64,000 nt of DNA from Roseiarcus sp963813555 (GTDB taxonomy: Bacteria; Pseudomonadota; Alphaproteobacteria; Rhizobiales; Beijerinckiaceae), in NCBI GenBank assembly GCA_963813555.1, contig CAWEZX010000011.1, positions 62,001 to 126,000 on the forward strand. The letters are read 5' to 3'. How positions within the stretch are numbered: the stretch's first letter is position 1; the number at the start of each line of letters is the position of its first letter. Below are positions 8,215 through 16,416 of this stretch, one piece after another. The position numbers and the translations under genes are program-made. The notes below the pieces were generated by a model, which saw nothing but the letters and a program-made list of their open reading frames with translations, made no database searches and was not told the DNA's origin.

Positions 8215-9594
8215 GACGCCCTTCTGTTTGTCAAGCGGCGATTCGGGTGGCGTTGATTTCCTTGCGGCGCTGCGTGATGAGGGTGAAGACCTCTCTGGCG
8301 AGGTAGCGCTTCAGGGCTCGAATGGCGTCGAGCTTGGAATGTCCTTCGGCGAGTCGGCGAGCGACGTAGTCCTTGGTTCTCTGGTCGGTCCGCAAGCGTC
8401 CGATGGCGATGATGTGTAGCGCGCTATTGGCGGCGCGATCTCCGCCGCGGTTGAGCCGATGCCGGACGGTCTTTCCCGACGACGCCGGAACCGGACTGAC
8501 GCCGCACAACGATGCGAAGCTGGCCTCTGACCTCAATCTTTCTGGATTGTCGCCGGCCGTAAGGAGAAGCTGCGCAGCGCCAATGTGGCCAATCGAATTG
8601 CGGGCGACGAGGTTCGGCGCCAGCTCGTCGACGATGGCGGCGATCATCACATCGAGATCTGCGATCTCATCATGCAGCTCGAGGTAACGGCGGGCCAGCG
8701 ACTTGAGGCCGATGCGATAGGCGGAATCCAAGTCGCGATAAGCGGTAAGATCGGGTCGCCAGGAGGCCAGCGTGCGGACGAGCTGCATGCGGGTCAGGCT
8801 GCGCAGTTGATCGCGCAGGCCATCAGGGGCGCAGACGATGGTGTTGTGGATCATCTGCAGGGCGACACGCCTGGCGCTCACCGCGGTCTTCCGGCAAGCC
8901 ATCAGAACCCGCAGGGATTCGATCATGCCGTCCCGGCTTCGCGGCGTCACGGTCCGCTGACCTGCAAAGGCGGCATGGGCGGCGTTCTGGGCGTCGAGAT
9001 CGTCGTTCTTGCCGCGTCGACGCCGATCCTGCTTGTCGGGGGTCGTGACTTCGAGGACCGCGACCTTTGCCTGCTGCATGAAGCGCAGGAGCCCTGCGCC
9101 GTAGCTGCCGGTCGAACTCTACGCCGACGCGTTGCAACTCACCGAAGGAGCGCATCCAGGCGAGCATCTGGCGATAGCCTTGCCGAGTCGTGGCGAAGGA
9201 TCGTGTTCCGATGACCTGGTCCTGTTCGTCGACGACCGCTGCGACGTGAAGATCCTTGTGGGTATCGACGCCGCCGACGATGCGACGTGTTCCTCCGGTT
9301 ACCGCCATTCCCAGCCTCCACATGACCATGCATGAATGGCTTCGCCGGGACCGAATGCGCGGACAGGACAGTCACGAGACCATGGAGGTCAGGCCCTTCT
9401 CGGGTCACAGGCATCGGCGAGGCAAAGCCTCACCGCAAGGCGTTCCCGGGCGGTCGACAGGTCCAGGGAAAGACACGGCTGGTCGATCGGAGTGCGGGTC
9501 AGACCGCACCGGGCGGCTTGCGGCGCCAGCCTACCAGTCGGCCGATCGGTGTTTGAGTCAGGCCGCCCGGAAACTGGCGTTTATCCTCTGACTG
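8215..9594 (-). mobile_element. IS110-family element, copy A (inside IS3 copy 1)
   Basis: The boundaries come from comparison with uninterrupted IS3 copy 2. IS3 sequence stops at 8214 (GGAGCCCTG) and resumes at 9595 (TCGGTGTTG). The element is about 1,380 bp and nearly identical to copy B at 30797-32174. It has a ~270-bp non-coding left end (9309-9594) and a very short right end. That is the organisation of the IS110 subgroup, in which the bridge RNA is encoded in the left end. Confidence 0.85.
8231..9308 (-). pseudogene. IS110-family transposase, copy A, frameshifted
   Basis: This is the same protein as the intact copy at 31082-32158. One extra A in GTCGAACTCTAC (about 9115) shifts the frame after GELQRVGVE, so the DEDD domain is separated from the rest. 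Both halves are otherwise preserved (VDTHKDLHVAAVVD, then KNDDLDAQNAAHAAF, and SPVPASSGKTVRHR). If its RNA is still made, it might be used in trans by the intact copy. Confidence 0.85.
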
Positions 9595-10155
9595 TCGGTG
9601 TTGAAAATTTCCGGCTTGCCGTATCGGGCCAGCGCCTCCTCCAGCGCCGCCACGCAGAAGCTGGCATTGTTGGTGTTCGACAGCCGCCATGCCAGAACCG
9701 CCCGGCTGGCCCAGTCGATGATCGCCACCAGATAGAGGAAGCCGCACGCCATCGGGATGGAGGTCACGTCGGCCGCCCACACGGGGTTCGGCTCGGTAAT
9801 CTTCAGGCCGCGCAGCAGGCAGGGGTATATCTTGCGCCCGGGCGCGGCTTTGCTGGCGCCGGGGCGCGGAACCAGCGCCTCGATCCCCATCACCCGCATC
9901 AGCCGCCACACCCGCTTGCGGTTGACCCCACGGCCTTCCTTGTTGAGTTCGAAGGTCATTCGCCGCGAGCCGTAGAAGGGAAGTTCGAGATGCAGTTCGT
10001 CGATGTGGCGCATCACCGCCAGATCGTCCGCCCCGACGACAGACTTGGGGCGGTAGACCCCCGAGCGGGCCACCCCCACAAAGCGCGCATCGCCGGCGCA
10101 CCGACAGGTCCTCGCCAGGCCGTTCGACCATCGCTCTTCGATCGGGCGCGCTCAT
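9595..10155 (-). pseudogene. IS3 orfB, N-terminal part (copy 1)
   Basis: This covers the helix-turn-helix and first half of the catalytic domain: VARSGVYRPKSVVG, FYGSRRMTFELNKEG, AADVTSIPMACGFLYLVAIID with the first catalytic Asp, and EIFNTD up to the IS110 junction. The start MSAPDRRAMVERPGEDLSV is in another frame, because a base is gained near GCGCTTTGTGGGGG (about 10085). The final ~70 bp before the junction match copy 3 (30730-30796) rather than copy 2, so the unit is mosaic. Confidence 0.8.
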
Positions 10156-10401
10156 CGCCCTGGCCTCCTGGCCAAGAAATCCCGTTCGACCGTCAGTTGG
10201 CCAATCTTGGCGTAAAGCTTGGCCGTCTCACGCTCGCGCTCCTCCTCGCCATCGCCCGAACCGCTCGCCCCTCGCGAAAAACAGGCTCGCGACGTTGTCG
10301 AGAACCGGCTTCTTCCAGGCATAAATCTGGTTCGGATGCACCCCGTGCCGCTGCGCCAGTTCCGGAACCGTCGCATCCTCGCGCAGCACCTCAAGCGCAA
10401 T
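10152..10401 (-). pseudogene. IS3 orfA, truncated and frameshifted (copy 1)
   Basis: OrfA encodes the DNA-binding helix-turn-helix (LREDATVPELAQRHGVHPNQ and IYAWKKPVLDNVASLF) and a C-terminal helix (ETAKLYAKIGQLTVERDFL). These two parts are in different frames because of a five-T run in CTGTTTTTCGCG; four T would restore one frame. The N-terminus is lost at 10401. Copy 2 has the same extra T. Confidence 0.75.
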
Positions 10402-10698
10402 CCAGCGCTTCACCCCTGACACCCATGATGGGGCGACATCGAGCCGACCCCGAAGAGAACCGTGACCCCGGCCAAGACATCAACTTCCAGAATGCTTACG
10501 CGTGGCTTCGGCGGCACAGCTCCGCAAGCGCCCCGTGGGCTGGACACGTCGCCAACTTTCTTGAAATTGCAGAGGCCAAAACGATTGAAGATCTACAGTT
10601 GAAGGAATGCAGCCTCGCCTACGGCCGTGCGACTCAAGGCGCCATTCGCCGCGTCGCGATCCGTTGTTACAGCGCGTAATAGACGACTAAATGCTGTT
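10402..10698. other. Unassigned stretch between IS3 and a nucleoside phosphorylase remnant
   Basis: There is no gene I can support. A plus-strand frame runs through it (containing NFQNAYAWLRRHSSASAPWAG) but has no start of its own and continues out of the antisense of the IS elements. It may be the tail of an eroded gene. Confidence 0.3.
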
Positions 10699-11511
10699 CT
10701 ATACGCCAGACTCTTGGGATCGCGGCGAGCGCAAGGCGGTTGCCACTGTTTCGAGTACAACAAGCGCGTCCCTTGTTCCGTCCGCCTCGCCCTTCTCAAA
10801 TTCATCACCAGCAAGTCCCATCGTATTGGTGACGTGTGCGAGACAGAGAACGCGAACGCCTGCCGCGCGGGCGAAGCAGTAGAGCGCGGACGCCTCCATT
10901 TCGACCGCGAGAATCCCTTTGCAACGCGCCGCTTCAATAGCGTCTGCGGTCTCCCAGAAAGGCGCGTCCGTTGTCCAGCTCGGGCTGATGACACTATCCG
11001 GCCCAACTGTGGCAAGTGCAGCCGCCGCCATCCTCACCAAGTCAGGATCAGCTTCGGTAAACTCAGAGGGCGGGGCGGTAGTGATAGCTTGTTCTCTCAT
11101 CCCGCTACGCACGGTCGATCACGACGAAATACGGCGTCCACCCAGATGGGCTTTGTCTGTCCAGCCGAGGTCAGGCTCACGAGCAACCGGCACCCACTGG
11201 CGAATAATTCTTCGGCGATAAGAACGGCGAAAGATGCGCCGACCACGCGGCCCACGATCCCGACCCAATGCCCGCCAAGCTCGAAGGGTGTCGAGTTCCG
11301 TATGATAGCAGGACCAGCCCTCGAACGGCTTCGACGCGCCGCTCTGGCGCAGCCGGCGCACCAAATTGCCGTCCGGATCGAGGATACACACGGACGGTAC
11401 GTCTACATCCTCTATTCCTTTTTGCCGACGCGCTTCCTGCAACAGGACAGACGGCGCAAAGACGGATTTCGAAGAGATATGCTTGTTGTCGAGGATGGGC
11501 GGCGTGACCAT
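10699..11511 (-). pseudogene. Nucleoside phosphorylase (PNP/UDP family), decayed
   Basis: The N-terminus (MVTPPILDNKHISSKSVFAP, then CILDPDGNLVRRLRQSG and WSCYHTELDT) starts at ATG 11511. The middle is readable in another frame (VGASFAVLIAEELFASGCRL, LVSLTSAGQTKPIW). The C-terminus (FWETADAIEAARCKGILAVEMEAS) is back in a third arrangement from 11112. VEMEASALYCFA is the nucleoside-binding motif of the family. At least two frameshifts separate the pieces, so no full enzyme can be made. Ancestral role: phosphorolysis of nucleosides in the cytoplasm. Confidence 0.75.
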
Positions 11512-11564
11512 GTTGGAGATGTTCCAGTTGACCCGGTTGCTCTGCTCGGTGGAGGAGCTATGTT

Positions 11565-11752
11565 GCGGACTTTATCGCCATTGTTAAAGGCCAGTCCGAA
11601 GCCGTCCGAGCACGAGCGCAGGTTTGAACGGTCAACAGCGATCTTGGCTGTCGTGACGACGATGGTCGACGCGCGTGACGGTGCAACAACAGGCCATGAG
11701 CTTTCATCGTCCGATACACGCGCGCCGAAGCCTGAAAGCGCTCCATTTGCAA
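11565..11752 (-). pseudogene. IS3-family (IS2/IS407-like) orfB fragment
   Basis: Two short homologous blocks lie in different frames: VYRTMKAHGLLLHRHARR, then KIAVDRSNLRSCSDGF. They match the start of the catalytic region of IS2/IS407-type transposases. Nothing else of the element remains here. Confidence 0.6.
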
Positions 11753-11840
11753 GCGTCATGTAACACTCGCGTTCGTGCCCACGAATTCGTCCCAGAACAA
11801 ACCACTTACATGGCCCGGGTCTGGCGACGGGAGCGACATC

Positions 11841-12017
11841 ATGCGTTCGTCTTTCTGGCCGCTCGGTTCACCGAGGTTTTCGCGAAGGGTCCTGGCCGCC
11901 TGGCTTATCGGATCGTACGCCGCGATCGGTGCTTCGAACGTTCAGGCTGCCTACGAGGTCCCGCCCCGACCAAGGGACGCCCTCCCACCGGAGAGGAAAC
12001 TAGAATGTTTAAGGTAG
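11841..12017 (+). CDS. Small putative exported protein (58 aa)
   Basis: ATG 11841 is preceded by GGGAG at a sensible distance. The product has a basic N-terminus, a hydrophobic core (VLAAWLIGSYAAIGA) and a possible signal-peptidase site after SNVQA, followed by a Pro/Arg-rich tail. It overlaps the next small frame by 13 bases. No homology is recognised, and as the area is full of debris this may be fortuitous. Confidence 0.35.
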   Translation: MRSSFWPLGSPRFSRRVLAAWLIGSYAAIGASNVQAAYEVPPRPRDALPPERKLECLR

Positions 12018-12100
12018 TCGAGGCGGTATTCTACGTCGCCGGCGCTCTGCTCATCACCGCGCAGGTCGCGAGTATCATCACCCTCGCGAACCACGTGTGA
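12005..12100 (+). CDS. Single-helix small membrane protein (31 aa)
   Basis: ATG 12005 follows GGAGAGGAAACTAG, a good ribosome site. The whole product is one amphipathic start plus a hydrophobic helix (MFKVVEAVFYVAGALLITAQ, then ASIITLANHV). It resembles the many short single-pass proteins of unknown function. It could be coupled to the overlapping upstream small frame. Confidence 0.4.
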   Translation: MFKVVEAVFYVAGALLITAQVASIITLANHV

Positions 12101-12327
12101 CACGCGGACCGGACCAGGCCGCCCGCGGCGCCAGCGCCGACGACAGCGATCCGAGGATTGCCGCGCAGATATCCCTTTCCGACCTGAGCATGCACCAGCG
12201 AAAGCTCCCGGGCTTGCTGCGCATAGAACGCAACGCGACGGTCGTAGCACCCGAGCACGAAAAGATTTGCACGGTCACGAACCGCAGCGCCAGCGATCAC
12301 ATCGAGCGGCGGCAAAGGATCAGCCAT
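12031..12327 (-). pseudogene. FAD-dependent oxidoreductase, N-terminal remnant
   Basis: From ATG 12327 the frame reads NLFVLGCYDRRVAFYAQQAR, then YLRGNPRIAVVGAGAAGG. The GxGxxG dinucleotide-binding loop is clear. Homology is lost immediately after it, near 12115, and the rest of the flavoprotein is absent. Only the first ~70 codons survive. Confidence 0.6.
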
Positions 12328-12806
12328 CGAGCCGTCCCATTCTCTTGAGAGGCGTTCTCAGCATCTCGGGCACGCACTTATGGTCGGAACAGCTACGCGT
12401 GACAATATTGACCGCAATTTCGACTTACCGTTTTTGTGCCGAAGGCTTCGGCGGCCTTAATCTAGGCCATCGAGCATTCCACGAGCCGACTTCGGACGAC
12501 GCTATCCCACGCCACGATCAAGAATTGCTGAATACCCGTCGGCCGGATCACCGATCCGTTCGAGATAACAACGTAGGTTTACCCAGCAAGCACACTCGCC
12601 GAGGACCTTCGCACATCCAAAACGCCCAAGATGGCCGCGGCCGAAGATCGAAAGTTCGCTCTCGGGCATTGCCTATAAGCTCAGAGAACGCTGTCGCGAG
12701 AACTGAATTTGGTCGCTCACAATTTAGCAGTCCTAGTTCGTGGTAACACCCCAGAAGTTACCTCGGCGGAACCGTAACAGCCGCGCCGGGTGAAGCGAAG
12801 TAGTTC
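12328..12806. other. Non-coding, no supported feature
   Basis: I see no gene with a plausible start and composition. It lies between a flavoprotein remnant and a MITE-like repeat and is probably eroded sequence. Confidence 0.4.
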
Positions 12807-12924
12807 TAGCAGGCTGTTGAAAAAGTCCGCCGCGCACGGTCGAAACCGGGAACACAACGGAATCCAAGGGAGTCCGAAACAGAATTGAACTGCGGCGGAA
12901 ATGAGTTTTTCAACAGCCTGCTAA
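12807..12924. repeat. MITE-like 118-bp element with terminal inverted repeats
   Basis: The left end TAGCAGGCTGTTGAAAAA (12807) is the inverse complement of the right end TTTTTCAACAGCCTGCTA (ending 12923). A further CCGCCGC/GCGGCGG pair lies inside. No coding capacity is present. Ends of this type are carried by IS1182/IS4-like transposons, and the IS1182 element here (51944-53533) has a related but distinct end (CAGCCTGTCGGACT). It is probably a non-autonomous derivative mobilised in trans. Confidence 0.7.
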
Positions 12925-12971
12925 GGGGCGGTTACCCGGCGGGTCGAGTCCAGCCCCCCATCGAGGAACCG

Positions 12972-13172
12972 ATGATCGATACAGAACACGTGATGATTGA
13001 TAGAGAACATGAAACGACGGAGCAAAAGATCCAGCGTTATGCTCATGCGCTGTGGTTGGCCGAAGGACAGCCGGAAGGGCGAGCAGACGAACATTGGCGT
13101 CTTGCTCAAGAGGCGGTCGAGGCTGAACCTTTGGTTGGCGAAGTCACGAGACGCGAAAAGCGAAAAGCCTGA
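12972..13172 (+). CDS. DUF2934-family small protein
   Basis: This is a 66-residue acidic/basic protein with the DUF2934 core: KIQRYAHALWLAEGQPEGR and DEHWRLAQEAVEAE. This pattern (helix, LW..EG.P.GR..EHW, helix) is common in Alphaproteobacteria and has no established function. The start at ATG 12972 follows GAGGAACC. It precedes the glycosidase gene by about 100 bp on the same strand. Confidence 0.7.
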   Translation: MIDTEHVMIDREHETTEQKIQRYAHALWLAEGQPEGRADEHWRLAQEAVEAEPLVGEVTRREKRKA

Positions 13173-13272
13173 TCTCCTGCCAGCGCGCGAATTGTAATTC
13201 GACTCTCCGCGAGCGCCCCGTGGTGATCTTTCGTTACCCGGCGATCGAAGCACAGTTTGTCCGGGCTACATC

Positions 13273-15930
13273 TTGAGCGCCACGCCGCCACATCCTCTGT
13301 TCGACACCGCGGAAGGCCGACGACTGCGGCAGATCGCCGAAGGCGTGCCCTGGCGCCGCTGGGGGCCCTACCTCAGCGAGCGCCAGTGGGGCACCGTCCG
13401 GGAAGATTACAGCTCGAACGGAGATGCCTGGCGCTCGTTTCCGCATGACCATGCGCGCAGCCGGGCTTATCGCTGGGGCGAGGACGGCTTGGCCGGGTTC
13501 TGCGATGCCGAGGCGCGTTGGTGCATCGATCTGGCGCTCTGGAACGGCCAGGACCCCATCCTCAAGGAGCGTCTCTTCGGCTTGGCCAACCACGAAGGAA
13601 ATCACGGCGAAGATGTCAAGGAGATCTATCATTATCTGGATGCCACGCCGACCCATTCGTATCAGCGCATGACGTATCGTTATCCGCAGGCCGCCTTTCC
13701 ATATCACGAATTAGTGTTGCAAAATCGCAGTCGCGGTCCAGATCAGCCCGAATATGAACTGATTGACACTGGGATATTCGCCGACGGCAAGTTTTTCGAC
13801 ATCACGATTGAATACGCAAAACAAGATCCCGAGGACATCCTGATGCGGATGTCGGTCGATAATAGATCCGCGCAACCGGCTACTCTACACGTTCTGCCCC
13901 AGCTTTGGGCCCGCAACACTTGGAGCTGGGCCGCTGGTTCCGAGCGTCCCCGACTTTGCGCACAGCCGAACGGGTCGGTCCTGGCGGAAAGGAACGGCAA
14001 AACCTGGCGCATGAGCATGGAGCGCTCTGACGCGTTGTTGTTCTGTGAGAACGAGACAAATACACCCCTCCTATTTGGGGTTGATGCTCCAGGTCCCTTT
14101 AAGGACGGGATCAACGACCGCGTCGTGAATTCAATCCGGAGTGCGGTCAGCGATAAGGGCGAGGGAAGTAAGGTCGCGGCGCTGACGCGGCTGGATTTTC
14201 CGGCGTTCGGGACGGCCACGCTACGCTTGAGGTTTCGTGTCGATAAAGGCAATGCGCCGCAGTTCAGCGCCTTCGACCAGGTCGTCGCGCTACGACGCGA
14301 CGAAGCGGATGCATTTTTCGCTGCACTCCAGATCGGCATCGAGGATCCCGACGCCCGGCTGGTGCAGCGCCAGGCGCTGGCCGGCATGCTCTGGTCCAAG
14401 CAATTCTATTATTTCGACGTCTCGGAGTGGCTGGACGGCGATCCTGCCCAACCGTCCCCGCCGGCGCAACGCAGCCGCGGACGCAATGCCGATTGGCGGC
14501 ATCTCAACAATGCCGACGTCATTTCCATGTCCGACACGTGGGAATATCCTTGGTACGCCGCATGGGATTTGGCGTTCCAAGCGGTCACGCTGGCGATGGT
14601 CGATCCGGATTTCGCGAAAGAACAGCTCGTTCTGCTAACGCGCGAGTGGTTTATGCACGCCAATGCGCAACTCCCCGCCTACGAGTGGGACTTCAGCGAC
14701 GTGAATCCACCCGTGCATGCCTGGTCGGCTTGGCGCGTTTACCAGGCCGATAAGAAGCTGACGGGCGTTGCGGACACCGCCTTCCTAGAGCGGGTCTTCC
14801 AAAAACTCATTCTCAATTTCACTTGGTGGGTCAACCGCAAGGATTCGGGCGGGCGAAATATCTTTCAAGGCGGCTTTCTCGGTCTCGACAACATCGGTGC
14901 GTTCAACCGCTCCGACCCGGTCCCGAACGGCGGCACAGTCAATCAAGCGGACGGCACGGCCTGGATGGCCATGTACGCGCTGAACCTGATGCGGATAGCT
15001 ATCGAGCTCGCGCTCCAAAATCCCGTCTACGAGGACTTGGCGACTAAGTTTTTCGAGCATTTCTTGGGCATAGCCGGGGCGATGACCGACATCGGCGGTA
15101 GTGGTCTCGGCCTTTGGAACGAAGACGATGGTTTTTTCTACGACGTGCTTGAAAAGCCGGAGGGAGATCATCATCCGTTGCGAGTCCGGTCGATGGTGGG
15201 ACTGGTCCCGCTGTTGGCCGTGGAGGTCCTGGACCGCAGTGTGTTCGACAAATTGCCGCACTTCACCCGCAGGTTGCGTTGGTTTCTCAAGCACCGCCCG
15301 AAACACGCCGACCTCGTGTCACGGTGGACGGAGTCGGGTTCAGGAGAGCGTCATCTGCTATCCTTACTGCGCGGCCACCGCCTCAAATGCCTATTGCGGC
15401 GCATGCTCGACGAAACTGAATTTCTATCCGACTACGGCGTTCGATCCTTGTCCAAGGCCCACGACGCCAAGCCGTATACGTTCCATCAAGGCTCGACGCG
15501 GCTGGAGGTGCGCTATGCGCCAGGCGAAGCAACGAGCGGGTTGTTTGGCGGCAACTCAAACTGGCGCGGGCCGGTCTGGATGCCTCTCAACTACATGCTG
15601 ATCGACGCATTACGGGAGTTTCATGCCTATTACGGCCCAGACTTCAGGGTCGAGTGTCCGGTGGGCTCGGGGCGGTATGCCTCGCTCGAGCAGGTCGCGC
15701 TGGAACTTGGCGGCCGATTGTCGAAATTGTTCCTGCGGGGTGCAGATGGGCAGCGGCCGTTCCGAGGCGGCCGCGGATCGGAGCATACCGGCGCCGATCT
15801 GGATGAGTGTGTACTCTTCCACGAGTACTTTCACGGCGAAACGGGTCAGGGCCTCGGCGCCTCGCACCAAACCGGATGGACGGGGCTGATCGCCAATCTG
15901 CTGCGGCCGGCGCCCGCCGATCGAACATGA
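13273..15930 (+). CDS. GH63-type glycoside hydrolase (885 aa)
   Basis: This large cytoplasmic-looking protein without a signal peptide resembles bacterial mannosyl-oligosaccharide-glucosidase-like enzymes with an (alpha/alpha)6 barrel. Motifs include GLANHEGNHGEDVKEIYHYL and PTHSYQRMTYRYPQAAFPY near the N-terminus, WEYPWYAAWDLAFQ (about residue 430, likely catalytic Asp), PAYEWDFSDVNPPVHAW, and a C-terminal LFGGNSNWRGPVWMPLNY and FHEYFHGETGQG. The start is probably TTG 13273, since no ATG fits upstream of the first conserved block. The stop overlaps the next start (15927). Bacterial relatives act on alpha-glucosyl disaccharides such as glucosylglycerate or trehalose-like compounds; the substrate here is unknown. 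Confidence 0.85.
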   Translation: MSATPPHPLFDTAEGRRLRQIAEGVPWRRWGPYLSERQWGTVREDYSSNGDAWRSFPHDHARSRAYRWGEDGLAGFCDAEARWCIDLALWNGQDPILKERLFGLANHEGNHGEDVKEIYHYLDATPTHSYQRMTYRYPQAAFPYHELVLQNRSRGPDQPEYELIDTGIFADGKFFDITIEYAKQDPEDILMRMSVDNRSAQPATLHVLPQLWARNTWSWAAGSERPRLCAQPNGSVLAERNGKTWRMSMERSDALLFCENETNTPLLFGVDAPGPFKDGINDRVVNSIRSAVSDKGEGSKVAALTRLDFPAFGTATLRLRFRVDKGNAPQFSAFDQVVALRRDEADAFFAALQIGIEDPDARLVQRQALAGMLWSKQFYYFDVSEWLDGDPAQPSPPAQRSRGRNADWRHLNNADVISMSDTWEYPWYAAWDLAFQAVTLAMVDPDFAKEQLVLLTREWFMHANAQLPAYEWDFSDVNPPVHAWSAWRVYQADKKLTGVADTAFLERVFQKLILNFTWWVNRKDSGGRNIFQGGFLGLDNIGAFNRSDPVPNGGTVNQADGTAWMAMYALNLMRIAIELALQNPVYEDLATKFFEHFLGIAGAMTDIGGSGLGLWNEDDGFFYDVLEKPEGDHHPLRVRSMVGLVPLLAVEVLDRSVFDKLPHFTRRLRWFLKHRPKHADLVSRWTESGSGERHLLSLLRGHRLKCLLRRMLDETEFLSDYGVRSLSKAHDAKPYTFHQGSTRLEVRYAPGEATSGLFGGNSNWRGPVWMPLNYMLIDALREFHAYYGPDFRVECPVGSGRYASLEQVALELGGRLSKLFLRGADGQRPFRGGRGSEHTGADLDECVLFHEYFHGETGQGLGASHQTGWTGLIANLLRPAPADRT

Positions 15931-16416
15931 GCCGCGCTGCGTCGCCGGACTGGCGTGTGCGAGCGGAAATCATCGCTTTGGCTCGCTCGAGCTTGTCCAC
16001 CGTTCAGGCGATCGGGGCGGCTCTTGCCCCATGGCTCGACCTCCTAATCCGATTCTGGCTTGCGCAGGCGTTCCTGACCGGGGCTGCCGTGAGCCTCGTC
16101 ATGCACGAGCCCCTCTTCATGGCGGGGGCTGGAGGCGGGGCTAGGTTCTTTAATGGCTTGGTTGCGTCCCCGTTCGGCTTCGCGATCCAGACGGCCTGCC
16201 CGATTCTCCTATTAATCGGCTTGTTCTCTCGCCTCGCAGCCGTGCCGCTGCTGGTTCAGGCTGTGGCCCTGCAGGGTCCGGAGGGCCCGTCGGAAATCCA
16301 TCTGTTCTGGGCGATCCTGCTGCTTTGGACCATAATTATCGGGCCTGGGCCGCTTTCTCTCGACAATCTGCTCGGCCGCGGCGTCGACTTCGAGCGCCGT
16401 TCCGGGCATCAGACCG
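15927..16416 (+). pseudogene. DoxX-family membrane domain, frame-separated from NDH-2
   Basis: ATG 15927 overlaps the glycosidase stop. The product has four hydrophobic segments typical of DoxX: WLDLLIRFWLAQAFLTG, FGFAIQTACPILLLIGLF, LVQAVALQGPEGPSEIHLFW and AILLLWTIIIGPGPLSLDNL. After the last segment the frame runs on without a stop, while a second DoxX-like segment continues in the +1 frame from about 16400. Either these are two overlapping genes, or one DoxX-DoxX-NDH-2 protein broken by a one-base change near 16395. Confidence 0.6.

Larger units (their letters stand above)
7753..10401 (-). mobile_element. IS3-family element, copy 1, split by an IS110-family element
   Basis: The outer end (TTGAACTGGACCCGATTGG at 7753) is shared with copy 2 at 25719. 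The element reads right to left: orfA from 10401, orfB to 7831. An IS110-family element occupies 8215-9594 inside orfB. OrfA is cut at about 10401, where homology with copy 2 stops, so the right terminus is missing. OrfA and orfB both also carry frameshifts, described separately. Confidence 0.8.

Noticed and set aside
9336..10679. 447-codon plus-strand frame
   Set aside because: It runs antisense to the IS110 left end and IS3 orfB/orfA, whose protein motifs are certain. GC-rich codon bias opens the opposite strand, and the product has no recognisable domain.
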